Assembly: GCA_002352105.1 (NCBI GenBank)
Contig: DEHV01000060.1
Span: 16,886-50,235, forward strand
Reading direction: 5' to 3'
DNA: 33,350 nt
Source: Chitinophagaceae bacterium UBA2791
Lineage (GTDB): Bacteria; Bacteroidota; Bacteroidia; Chitinophagales; Chitinophagaceae
Shown here: piece after piece, positions 15,993 through 23,619 of the stretch
Layout: the number at the start of each line of letters is the position of its first letter
Numbering within the stretch: position 1 is the stretch's first letter
Translations under genes and position numbers: made by a program
Notes under the pieces: generated by a model
Seen by the model: only the letters and a program-made list of their open reading frames with translations
Database searches by the model: none
Told to the model about the DNA's origin: nothing

Positions 15993-17393
15993 TCAACGGA
16001 TTGTTTTGGTGACGCCGATCTTAATGCCATACTCCATCAGGTATTCCTTAATGGGATATTCTTTGGCATAGCTGGAAAACAGCTGATAACGGAATTGAGG
16101 CCCTACCTGCCATCTTACGCCGGCTTTGGTATAAGAAATGAATGCTTCGGCGCCGGTATTGACGTTCCATTTCCTGACCAGGGAAGGTTCCTTTGTATAG
16201 TTTTTATAATCGGTTGTGATCAGGTAGGTATTGGCATTCAACAGGTAGGTGGGTTGAATGGTTCCTGCAATGTTTAACTGCAGATGGTCATTGCCCAGCA
16301 CCCGAAGTTCAAGCCCTACCGGCATGGAAAGCTGGAAGTACTGATTCCGGAGATCCTGCACTGCAGTGCCCCCGAAGTTCCTTATGCTGGAATAGTTGGT
16401 GATGGTGGAACTTACTGCAGTGCCATAGGTATTGTTAAGGGATATGGTGGCTTGCTCCGTGGGCGAGCGGAAAGCCGTAATATCATACCTGGAATAGTTG
16501 AACTGCACGCCTGCTTTCAGCGACAGGTTTTTTCCCGGCGAATACATGGCATGCGTACCCAGTTCAAAACCCAATGCTGGCTTATGGTTCACCAGCATAT
16601 TGGCGTCGCCTTCTATTCTCAGGGCCATGGGAACATTATCCACCGACGATTTTATATTGGCATTGCGGTTTCCGGTGAGTTTTCTGTAGTTGATGGTAGG
16701 GGAGAAAGCCAGTTGCCAGCTTATATGATTGGTTTTGCGAACCGGTATTTTAAGGGCCGCATGTTCCTGCAGCCAATTGATATGTTGGCGGCCTTCTTCC
16801 GCTTCTTCGTTAGCCATCTCTGCCGCCAGCGAAGCAAGCGGGGCTGGTTGAGCGGCAGATTCCTGGATATCCCAGGATTGATCTGTTACCGGCCAGCTTA
16901 GTTCGATATCGAAGCGGTCCGGATTGCTGAATGGCAGCGGACGGGTTATCCGCAGCGCGCCGGTGGACTGCTGAACATCGGTGTGCCGGGCAAGCAAGGG
17001 CAGCGGGATCTCAATGGCGCCGGTATAGGCCTCCCTACCGTTGTACAGGTTATAATAATGGCTTATTTCTCCCCGGGCTGGCGTTGCATTGTCTTTCGCG
17101 ATATCCGCGCTGAACGGATTCAGTTCGTCGGGGTCAACCATGTTTTGGGTTGGCTGCGAAATAACTTTATTGGAGCTGTTGGCTTTGGGGGAAGAGGGGG
17201 TAATAAGATCGGTAATGGCAAAATAACTGATAACGGACAGCAAGAGAACAAACCCGGACCAATACCATTTTTTTCTTGAGTATAGAGAACGGTTGATCCC
17301 TTTCCATACTTTTTCTGAAGGATACATCCTGTATTGATCGGCCTTCTCCCTGATCAGTTCCTCGAACTCATTATGGTAAAAGTTTTGGTTCAT
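15993..17393 (-). CDS. Membrane-anchored protein with beta-barrel-like C-terminus, partner of an ECF sigma factor
   Basis: A 466-residue protein of unknown function. Residues 1-41 are a charged, probably cytoplasmic segment (EFEELIREKADQYRMYPSEK); residues 43-61 are one transmembrane helix (WYWSGFVLLLSVISYFAI). Then comes a long Pro/Ser/Ala-rich stretch to about 230. The last about 230 residues show alternating, aromatic-rich strands like an outer-membrane barrel (SWQLAFSPTINYRKL, LSLKAGVQFNYSRYD, WQVGPQFRYQLFSSY) and end GIKIGVTKTIR. There is no cleavable signal peptide. It follows an ECF sigma gene by 94 bp in the same direction. That order, with a short cytoplasmic head and a single helix, suggests an anti-sigma-like or signal-relay role. 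I infer this from layout only; no anti-sigma fold is recognised. Confidence 0.75.
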   Translation of the reverse strand: MNQNFYHNEFEELIREKADQYRMYPSEKVWKGINRSLYSRKKWYWSGFVLLLSVISYFAITDLITPSSPKANSSNKVISQPTQNMVDPDELNPFSADIAKDNATPARGEISHYYNLYNGREAYTGAIEIPLPLLARHTDVQQSTGALRITRPLPFSNPDRFDIELSWPVTDQSWDIQESAAQPAPLASLAAEMANEEAEEGRQHINWLQEHAALKIPVRKTNHISWQLAFSPTINYRKLTGNRNANIKSSVDNVPMALRIEGDANMLVNHKPALGFELGTHAMYSPGKNLSLKAGVQFNYSRYDITAFRSPTEQATISLNNTYGTAVSSTITNYSSIRNFGGTAVQDLRNQYFQLSMPVGLELRVLGNDHLQLNIAGTIQPTYLLNANTYLITTDYKNYTKEPSLVRKWNVNTGAEAFISYTKAGVRWQVGPQFRYQLFSSYAKEYPIKEYLMEYGIKIGVTKTIR

Positions 17394-17487
17394 GGTCGTC
17401 GGTGTTTATACGGACTATAGATTTCAAAGGATTTGGATAGATACGGTATTTCTCAATAAACAGTTTATCATTATTCGTTACTGGCGC

Positions 17488-18057
17488 TTAGCCAAACCAT
17501 CCCGCCGCTTTTGCCCTCGATTTCTGAATGATGTTCTTTTTGACGAGAATATCCTCCAGCATTTGTTTTGCCCTGGTATACTGGGACCTGCTGGTGCTTT
17601 CCTCAATTTCCAGGATCTCAGCGATCTCCTTATGCGAATAACCTTCTATAGCGTACAGGTTCAAAACGGTCCTGTATCCTAAAGGCAGTATCCTGATGCA
17701 CTCTACCACTTGCTTTGCCTGAACGATGGAAGGCACTGATTCTTCCCTGATCTGCGCGCCCGTGGCATGAATAAGATCCATACTCTCATTGAACTTCTTA
17801 TTCTTCTTCAGATGATTGATGCAGGTATGCACCATTATTCTCCTGATCCACCCCTCAAAAGCTCCCTTGGACTGAAAAGTATGTATCTGGGTGTAAACCT
17901 TGATAAACCCTTCCTGCAACATGTCTTCCGCATCCTCCCTGCTATGGGCAAACCGGTAACAAACAGACAGCATTTTGGGGCTATACTTTAGGTATAGTTC
18001 CCGTTGGGCTACCTGGTCATTATTCAGACATCCAGCTAAAATGGCTTCTTCGGTCAT
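17488..18057 (-). CDS. ECF-type RNA polymerase sigma factor
   Basis: A 189-residue extracytoplasmic-function sigma factor. Region 2 is clear (RELYLKYSPKMLSVCYRFAHSREDAEDMLQEGFIKVYTQI, then FEGWIRRIMVHTCINHLKKNK), and region 4 follows (LPLGYRTVLNLYAIEGYSHKEIAEIL, then STSRSQYTRAKQML), which binds the -35-like element. There is no extra C-terminal sensor domain. The start at 18057 (MTEEAILAGCL) matches family N-termini better than the ATG 14 codons upstream (18099). It lies 69 bp after gpmI and 94 bp ahead of a membrane/barrel protein that may regulate it. Target genes cannot be inferred from this window. Confidence 0.95.
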   Translation of the reverse strand: MTEEAILAGCLNNDQVAQRELYLKYSPKMLSVCYRFAHSREDAEDMLQEGFIKVYTQIHTFQSKGAFEGWIRRIMVHTCINHLKKNKKFNESMDLIHATGAQIREESVPSIVQAKQVVECIRILPLGYRTVLNLYAIEGYSHKEIAEILEIEESTSRSQYTRAKQMLEDILVKKNIIQKSRAKAAGWFG

Positions 18058-18126
18058 AAAAACCGCGTTGGTTGCCTCGTAATTTAGACAATTTTTCAAC
18101 GTAAATGCTGCCTGGGATCAAAAAAA

Positions 18127-19653
18127 TTAGGGCGAAGCCAGTATATCCCCTGTCATATCTGCCGGAACGGGCAATCCCATGAAACTGAGCATGGTCGGCG
18201 CGATATCTCCCAGCTTGCCGGGCTTAACCGTTCCTCTCCATTCCTTATCTATGATAAATAGCGGAACAAGGTTCAGCGTGTGGGCGGTATTGGGACTGCC
18301 ATCTTCATTGATCATGTAGTCTGCATTGCCATGGTCGGCAGTAAGGAAAACGGTATAACCATGGGCCAAAGCGGCGGTTACCACCCTTCCGACGCAGGTA
18401 TCTACGGTTTCCACGGCTTTTATACCGGCTTCCCATACCCCGGTATGTCCAACCATATCCGCATTGGCATAATTAAGGCAGATAAAATCCGGTTCCTCCC
18501 TTTCTATGAAGGGGATGATCGCGTCCGTTAGTTCATAAGCGCTCATTTCGGGCTTCAGGTCATAAGTGGCCACTTTTGGCGAAGGGATCATGATCCTTTG
18601 CTCCAGTTCAAAAGGCGTTTCCCTGCCCCCGTTGAAGAAAAACGTGACATGCGGATATTTCTCGGTTTCGGCGATCCGGATCTGCTTTTTACCATACCGC
18701 TGGAGCGTTTCTCCAAGCGTGTTGTTGAGGTTGTCGGTTTCAAAGATCACGTCCACGTTCTGATAGGTCTTATCGTATTCCGTCATGGTGGCGTAGTGAA
18801 TATCCAGCTTGTGCATGCCAAAATCCGGGAAATCGGTTTGGGTAAGAACCTGCGTGATCTCCCGGCACCGGTCGGTCCGGAAATTAAAAGCGATCACGGA
18901 ATCGCCTTCCTGTATGGTCGCTACGGGAGCGCCGCCCGAGAGGATCACCGTTGGTTTGATGAATTCGTCAGTAATATTGTTCTGGTAGGCCCGGGAAATA
19001 GCGGCAAGGGCGTCGTCGGCGAATTCCCCTTTTCCCAGTACCAGCGCGTCATAAGCCAGTTTAACTCTTTCCCATCTTTTATCCCGGTCCATCGCATAAT
19101 AACGGCCGCTGACGCTGGCTATTTTCCCCACGGACGCGTTCAGGTGATCCTGAAGTTCCCGGACAAAACGCAGTCCGCTTCTGGGATCCGTATCCCTGCC
19201 ATCCGTAAAAACATGGATAAATACTTTCGAGAGCCCTTGTTTTTTGCATACGTCGACTATTGCTTTCAGATGGTCAATATGCGAGTGCACTCCTCCGTCG
19301 CTTACCAGGCCAGCCAGGTGCAGACTTTTATTATTCATTTTCGCGACATCTATTGCGCGAAGCAGATTGGGGTTTTCGGCAAAACTGCCATTGCGGATGG
19401 CTACATTGATGCGTTGCAGCTCCTGGTAAACGATCCTCCCGGCGCCGAGATTAAGATGGCCTACCTCGGAATTGCCCATCTGCCCCCGGGGTAGACCTAC
19501 ATCTTCCCCGCAGGTGATCAGGGTGGTATGGGGATATTGGGCGTAAAGCGCGCTTACAAAAGGGGTTTTAGCGTTTTGAATAGCGTCGGAAGATCTCAGT
19601 TTTCCCAGGCCCCATCCGTCCATGATCAACAGTATTGCCTTTTTATTTGCCAT
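18127..19653 (-). CDS. gpmI: 2,3-bisphosphoglycerate-independent phosphoglycerate mutase
   Basis: GpmI interconverts 3- and 2-phosphoglycerate in glycolysis and gluconeogenesis, using two Mn ions and a phosphoserine intermediate. The 508-residue protein starts MANKKAILLIMDGWG (Asp12 is a metal ligand) and has the nucleophile Ser62 in GQMGNSEVGHLNLGAGR. Other blocks are VHSHIDHL, HVFTDGRDTDPRSG, SGRYYAMDRDKRWER, and the C-terminal metal sites YANADMVGHTG and FLTADHGNAD. An in-frame ATG six codons upstream (19671) is less likely. A good candidate promoter lies 33 nt upstream. It is divergent from the DUF4783 gene. Confidence 0.97.
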   Translation of the reverse strand: MANKKAILLIMDGWGLGKLRSSDAIQNAKTPFVSALYAQYPHTTLITCGEDVGLPRGQMGNSEVGHLNLGAGRIVYQELQRINVAIRNGSFAENPNLLRAIDVAKMNNKSLHLAGLVSDGGVHSHIDHLKAIVDVCKKQGLSKVFIHVFTDGRDTDPRSGLRFVRELQDHLNASVGKIASVSGRYYAMDRDKRWERVKLAYDALVLGKGEFADDALAAISRAYQNNITDEFIKPTVILSGGAPVATIQEGDSVIAFNFRTDRCREITQVLTQTDFPDFGMHKLDIHYATMTEYDKTYQNVDVIFETDNLNNTLGETLQRYGKKQIRIAETEKYPHVTFFFNGGRETPFELEQRIMIPSPKVATYDLKPEMSAYELTDAIIPFIEREEPDFICLNYANADMVGHTGVWEAGIKAVETVDTCVGRVVTAALAHGYTVFLTADHGNADYMINEDGSPNTAHTLNLVPLFIIDKEWRGTVKPGKLGDIAPTMLSFMGLPVPADMTGDILASP

Positions 19654-19685
19654 ATAGTCAGTTATTAACATTTTTTAACGATTTT

Positions 19686-19715
19686 CAAAGGTAACACAAA
19701 GCAAGGGTGATACAA
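19686..19715 (-). promoter_or_regulatory. Candidate gpmI promoter
   Basis: On the minus strand, TTG (complement of 19713-19715), 19 nt, then TACCTTTG (complement of 19686-19693) is an exact match to the Bacteroidota consensus. It ends 33 nt before the gpmI start codon. It is the best promoter match in the window. Confidence 0.6.
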
Positions 19716-19724
19716 TTTCTCCTG

Positions 19725-19757
19725 CTTTGATACTTTGGCATGTTTTTCGCACTTTTG
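19725..19757 (+). promoter_or_regulatory. Candidate promoter of the DUF4783 gene
   Basis: TTTG (19725-19728), 21 nt, then CACTTTTG (19750-19757) is one mismatch from TAnnTTTG and lies 15 nt before the start codon at 19773. It is back to back with the gpmI promoter. Confidence 0.35.
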
Positions 19758-19772
19758 TTGCAAATCACTGCC

Positions 19773-20162
19773 ATGAAAAAAAACATGGGAATAGCGCTGG
19801 TCTCGCTTTCGCTTTTCCTTACCTCTTTTGTTCCGTCTTATTCCATTGAAGAAGTCTTGTCTGCGCTGCGTAACGGGAATGCCCGGGAACTTGCTAAGTA
19901 TTTTGATACGCGCATTGACGTCTCACTGCCTGATATGAGCGATAATTTTAGTAAGAACCAGGCGGAACTGATCCTGAAGGACTTCTTTGGCAGCAATGGC
20001 GTAAAAAATTTTGTTGTTAAGCACAAGGGACAGAACAACGGCTCGCAATTTTGTATTGGTCTGCTGCAGACCAGGAATGGAAACTACCGCGCCAAACTGT
20101 ACATGAAAAAGAAAGGGTCGCAGGAAGTGGTGCAGGAGATCGCTTTCCAGGAGGAAGAATAA
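19773..20162 (+). CDS. DUF4783 secreted protein
   Basis: A 129-residue exported protein. The ATG at 19773 gives a signal peptide (MKKNMGIALVSLSLFLTSFVPS); an earlier in-frame ATG at 19740 would prepend 11 residues. The mature part is one small alpha/beta domain (SIEEVLSALRNGNARELAKYF, ILKDFFGSNGVKNF, LYMKKKGSQEVVQEIAF), like the NTF2-like shape expected of DUF4783, which in Bacteroidota is typically found next to nadC, as here. Function is unknown; there are no catalytic residues that I can name. It is divergent from gpmI. A truncated OPT gene copy begins 14 bp after its stop on the other strand. Confidence 0.8.
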   Translation: MKKNMGIALVSLSLFLTSFVPSYSIEEVLSALRNGNARELAKYFDTRIDVSLPDMSDNFSKNQAELILKDFFGSNGVKNFVVKHKGQNNGSQFCIGLLQTRNGNYRAKLYMKKKGSQEVVQEIAFQEEE

Positions 20163-20175
20163 CCCTCGCCCCGTC

Positions 20176-20256
20176 TCACAAACTGCCCAGCAGGATAGAC
20201 TTAACCGTGAGTTCCTTAACGTTTTTATCGGCGGGGACAAAGGGTTGGATAAGCAT
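20176..20256 (-). pseudogene. Truncated copy of the start of an OPT oligopeptide transporter gene
   Basis: The 71 bp at 20179-20249 match 25981-26051, the 5' coding end of the OPT transporter gene in this window, at all but four positions. Read on the minus strand it gives QPFVPADKNVKELTVKSILL then GSL, in frame with the real protein, and then meets TGA exactly where the real gene continues with Phe. A chance ATG four codons upstream of the first shared codon's partner gives a 26-codon frame (20256 to 20176). Three of the four differences are silent and the fourth is Ile to Val. This pattern means the copy diverged while still under selection as a full transporter gene, and was truncated later. 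It is almost surely not functional as a transporter. Confidence 0.85.
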
Positions 20257-20441
20257 ACTTACAGATCGGCTTCTCCCGGTTTTTTCGGGACCGGCTTGTT
20301 CAGCTGCGATATCGCGGATGGAGTTAAAAACGCGCTGCTTTAAACGAGTTTACCGCTTTGCTCCCGGCCATTCCCCTCATTTTGATTTTGTTTGGCGCTG
20401 CTGTTGCGCGACACCGGTTTAACCTTCAACTTTATTTTGTT

Positions 20442-20449
20442 TAGTTTTG
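20442..20449 (+). promoter_or_regulatory. Candidate nadC promoter (-7 element TAGTTTTG)
   Basis: TAGTTTTG is an exact TAnnTTTG match, 46 nt before the nadC start. A weak -33 candidate, TTTA, lies at 20418-20421 (20-nt spacing). Confidence 0.45.
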
Positions 20450-20495
20450 CCCCGGCGTTTATTAACCGTTCACAGAACAATTTAATGCATGCGGC

Positions 20496-21350
20496 ATGTC
20501 GGATTTTGACGAACAACTCAGGATTTTGATCGTATCGGCGCTTCAGGAAGATATAGGCGACGGCGATCATTCCACGCTTTCCTGCATTCCTGCAACAGCG
20601 CGCGGGAAAGCGGTATTAAAGATCAAGCAGGATGGCATACTGGCAGGGGTGGATGTTGCCGCGCGGATATTTGCGCTTAAGGATCCTTCTTCCGATATCC
20701 GCATCCTTAAGAAAGACGGAGAGCTCATGCGGAGCGGGGAAATTGCTTTTGAAGTGGAGTCGACGGTTCACGCCATTTTAATGGCGGAGCGGCTGGTATT
20801 GAATACCATGCAGCGCATGAGCGGCATCGCTACGCTGACCGCGCAATATGTGGGAAAGATCACCGGGTTGCCTGCCAGGATATTGGATACCCGGAAAACC
20901 ACCCCCAATTTCAGGTTGCTGGAAAAAGAAGCCGTGCGCATCGGAGGGGGTTATAATCATCGCATGGGCCTATACGATATGATCATGTTAAAGGATAACC
21001 ATATCGATTATGCCGGGGGGTTAGATAAGGCCATTCAGCGGGCATGGGAGTATGTTCAGACCGTAAAACCAGGTTTAAAAATAGAGGTGGAAACGCGGAA
21101 CCTCGAAGAAGTAAGGCAGGCGGCGCTGACGGGTAAGATAGACCGGATCATGCTGGATAATTTTACGCCGGAGGCGATCAGGGAGGCGGTAAAGATCATC
21201 GGGGGCCGGTACGAAACAGAGGCGAGCGGCGGGATAAACCTCGACAATATCCGGGAATATGCCGTTACCGGAGTGGATTTTATAAGCGTTGGGGCGCTCA
21301 TACACCAGGCGCAGAGCCTTGACCTGAGTCTTAAAGCCGTGAATGGTTAA
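20496..21350 (+). CDS. nadC: Nicotinate-nucleotide pyrophosphorylase (carboxylating), QPRTase
   Basis: NadC converts quinolinate and PRPP to nicotinate mononucleotide in de novo NAD synthesis. The 284-residue protein has the family length and all key blocks: LQEDIGDGDHST at the start, HAILMAERLVLNTMQRMSGIAT, the substrate-binding DTRKTTPNFRLLEKEAVRIGGGYNHR region, MLKDNHI, and the C-terminal ASGGINLDNIREYAVTGVDFISVG. ATG at 20496 is the family start. nadA and nadB are not in the window. It is followed by the SUI1-like gene after 106 bp. Confidence 0.97.
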   Translation: MSDFDEQLRILIVSALQEDIGDGDHSTLSCIPATARGKAVLKIKQDGILAGVDVAARIFALKDPSSDIRILKKDGELMRSGEIAFEVESTVHAILMAERLVLNTMQRMSGIATLTAQYVGKITGLPARILDTRKTTPNFRLLEKEAVRIGGGYNHRMGLYDMIMLKDNHIDYAGGLDKAIQRAWEYVQTVKPGLKIEVETRNLEEVRQAALTGKIDRIMLDNFTPEAIREAVKIIGGRYETEASGGINLDNIREYAVTGVDFISVGALIHQAQSLDLSLKAVNG

Positions 21351-21456
21351 GGGTTCAGGGTCTCTTGCCGGCGAATGCCCAGATCTTTGTAAAGAGAAAC
21401 AATAGGGTTTGACCTGCCATAAAGAAAAACCAATACGATCATTAACCCGCAATGCC

Positions 21457-21792
21457 ATGTCAAAGAAAAAGTCATCAGATAACGGAATAGTATATTCGAC
21501 AGACCCGGAGTTTCAACCGCAGCCGGATGATTTGCCCGAGGAGGAAACATTGCCTGCCGCAAGACAGCCGTTACGCATAAGGCTGGACGCTAAGCATAGG
21601 GCGGGCAAGGCCGTTACTCTTATCGAGGGCTTTGTTGGAACGGAAAGCGACCTGGAAACGCTGGGTAAGGGATTGAAATCATTCTGCGGGGTCGGCGGAA
21701 GCGTTAAAGACCGGCAGATCATCATCCAGGGCGACCAGCGTAACAAGGTTTTGCAATGGCTTAAAAAGAACGGCTATACGCAGGCTAAATAA
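21457..21792 (+). CDS. SUI1/eIF1-like translation initiation factor (YciH family)
   Basis: A 111-residue homologue of eukaryotic eIF1. The SUI1 domain fills the C-terminal half (IRLDAKHRAGKAVTLIEGF, LGKGLKSFCGVGGSVKD, IIIQGDQRNKVLQWLKKNGY) after a hydrophilic N-terminus rich in Ser, Pro and Glu. The start at 21457 (MSKKKSSDNG) is preferred to an ATG 16 codons upstream, which would encode unrelated sequence. Bacterial members can influence initiation fidelity in vitro, but their cellular role is not well defined. It converges with icd, 76 bp between stops. Confidence 0.92.
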   Translation: MSKKKSSDNGIVYSTDPEFQPQPDDLPEEETLPAARQPLRIRLDAKHRAGKAVTLIEGFVGTESDLETLGKGLKSFCGVGGSVKDRQIIIQGDQRNKVLQWLKKNGYTQAK

Positions 21793-21868
21793 TGAACGCC
21801 GATCGTAGAGTGTTCGACGGTATGTATTAGCTTAGGTTTTTATTCCTGACCGTGCAGCCACCCTTTCC

Positions 21869-23320
21869 TTACTGTCCCTGCGCGAGGCTGTAGGCTCTTT
21901 TATCTCCCCACATCAGCAGCAGTTCGGAGCTGCAGATCTTGAAGTCGCCGCTCAGGCTGACGTATAAGCCCAGCACATCCTGTTGATTCAGGGGCGTATC
22001 ATCGAGCGATTCGAACCGTACATTATAGAGGTTGACCAGGTTCGTATACATGGAGCCGGTAGGCCATACCTGCGTTCCCCGGTTGCTTATGCCGACCAGC
22101 TTGAATTTTACGCCGGCATGGCGCTGGCATTTTTTTGCGATCAGCAGGGGTTGATCCTCGCTTTCAATAAACATATCTACCCCGACGATCTTTTCAGGGG
22201 ATATCTCTTTCGACACCATCATGGCGTTCCTGTTCAGCTTGAACATAGTGGGCGTAACCGGCATATTGGGCAATACCGGCTTGGCATTTACCTTTGGCTG
22301 TTTGCCCAGGTTGCCGATAATGGTCTGGCTGAATGCAGTCGTATCAACGGCCGGAATTGTTTTATCGCCGAAATCGCCCGTATGGACGCCGCTTTCAAGC
22401 GTATAAAGCAGCGCATTTTCGATGATGGCCGCATCTTTCATTAGGCCGAGATGTCGCAGCATGGCGATCCCGCTCAACAATAAAGCTGTTGGATTGGCAA
22501 TGTTTTTTCCGGCAATATCGGGGGCGGTGCCATGCACGGCTTCAAAAATGGCGATATGGTCGCCGATATTCGCGGAAGGGGCGAACCCCAACCCCCCTAC
22601 CAACCCTGCGCAAAGATCGGAGATGATGTCTCCCTGCAGGTTGGTGAGGACCACCACATCGAAATCCTGCGGGCGGACAACCAGCTTCATCGCCAGGTCG
22701 TCTACAATGATATCGTCTGCCTTCAGGTCGGGATATTCCTTAGCTACCTCCTGGAAACATTCCAGGAAAAGGCCGTCGGTGAGTTTCATGATATTTGCCT
22801 TATGCCCGCAGGTGATCCTTTTGGCGCCTTTTTTCCGGGCCATCTCGAATGCATACTTAATGACCTGCAGACTGCCGGGGCGGGTGATGAACCGGCGGCT
22901 CAGGGCCACGTCATGCGTTAGCATGTGTTCTATTCCCCCATAGGTATCTTCGATATTTTCGCGGACAATGGTGATATCGATAGGGATACCCGATTTTGAA
23001 AAAACCGTATCCACGCCATGCAGGGTCTGGAATACCCTTTTATTGGCATAGGTGTTCCATGTTTTCCTGGCCGTTACATTCACGCTTTTCACGCCTTTGC
23101 CCTTGGGCGTTTCCATCGGCCCTTTAAAAAGAATGCCTACGGTTTCAATGGTATGCTGCGCTTCGGTGGTCATGCCATTTGAAAATCCCTTGTCAAATAC
23201 CCATTTGCCCATCTCCACCACTTCGTAGTCGAGATTTACCCCGCTCGCTTTAAAGATCGATAAAACGGCATCCATGATCTCGGGGCCTATCCCATCTCCT
23301 TTGGCTACAGCTATTTTCAT
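21869..23320 (-). CDS. icd: Isocitrate dehydrogenase, long Thermus-type form with C-terminal extension (probably NADP-dependent)
   Basis: Icd oxidises isocitrate to 2-oxoglutarate in the TCA cycle. The 483-residue protein starts MKIAVAKGDGIGPEIM and has the substrate-binding SKSGIPIDITIVRENIEDTYGG region, the metal-binding Asp motif NLQGDIISDL, and the cofactor loop EAVHGTAPDIAGKNIANPTA. After about residue 345 there is an extra domain of roughly 140 residues (from PNMPVTPTMFKLNRNAM to the end). That extension is known from the Thermus thermophilus enzyme and its relatives, but is absent from Escherichia coli Icd. NADP preference is inferred from the family. The gene is monocistronic between converging SUI1 and divergent apaG. 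Confidence 0.92.
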   Translation of the reverse strand: MKIAVAKGDGIGPEIMDAVLSIFKASGVNLDYEVVEMGKWVFDKGFSNGMTTEAQHTIETVGILFKGPMETPKGKGVKSVNVTARKTWNTYANKRVFQTLHGVDTVFSKSGIPIDITIVRENIEDTYGGIEHMLTHDVALSRRFITRPGSLQVIKYAFEMARKKGAKRITCGHKANIMKLTDGLFLECFQEVAKEYPDLKADDIIVDDLAMKLVVRPQDFDVVVLTNLQGDIISDLCAGLVGGLGFAPSANIGDHIAIFEAVHGTAPDIAGKNIANPTALLLSGIAMLRHLGLMKDAAIIENALLYTLESGVHTGDFGDKTIPAVDTTAFSQTIIGNLGKQPKVNAKPVLPNMPVTPTMFKLNRNAMMVSKEISPEKIVGVDMFIESEDQPLLIAKKCQRHAGVKFKLVGISNRGTQVWPTGSMYTNLVNLYNVRFESLDDTPLNQQDVLGLYVSLSGDFKICSSELLLMWGDKRAYSLAQGQ

Positions 23321-23619
23321 AATTATATTTTTTGTATTTGTTTACGATTCGGGGCGCCGGCGGAGCCGCCATTATATACCGTACACAACGCTTGCGCAGG
23401 GTTATATCATATGCGGGCCTGACAAAGTACATAAAACCGCAACCCCGCTGATGCCCGCCCTTATATTGCGCCGGACCCGGGAAATAGGGTATGAATACGG
23501 CTGTTCCGGTAGGGCGCTAAGGTCGTAAATTTAATACGCTTTATACATTTAACGTTAATTATTAAGGGATAACAGAGGCTGACCGTATTTTTTTTATAGT
23601 TTTATAACAAATCATTGGA
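23321..23619. other. Divergent icd / apaG upstream region
   Basis: A 299-bp stretch with no gene. It holds a GC-rich inverted sequence (GGCGG at 23359-23363 and CCGCC at 23366-23370) near icd. Near apaG there is an AT-rich block with TAGTTTTA (23597-23604), one mismatch from a -7 element, 15 nt before the apaG start. No convincing icd promoter was found. Confidence 0.4.

Larger units (their letters stand above)
20163..20495. other. 333-bp interval between the DUF4783 gene and nadC
   Basis: The left part holds the truncated OPT gene copy (20176-20256, minus strand). The right part holds a candidate nadC promoter (20442-20449). Between them is a small hairpin TCCCG/CGGGA (20274-20290). Nothing else coding is seen. 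Usually these two genes lie much closer, so the interval looks expanded by the insertion or decay of another gene. Confidence 0.6.

Noticed and set aside
16284..16901. A 205-codon plus-strand frame opposite the barrel-like protein gene
   Set aside because: It is a shadow of the minus-strand gene, which has signal, helix and strand pattern and follows a sigma factor.
18598..19494. A 298-codon plus-strand frame opposite gpmI
   Set aside because: Despite its length it is antisense to every conserved block of gpmI and shows no family features.
20051..20422. A 123-codon open frame on the plus strand across the DUF4783 3' end and the following gap
   Set aside because: It starts inside the DUF4783 gene in another frame, its protein has no recognisable family or composition, and it runs antisense over the OPT relic.
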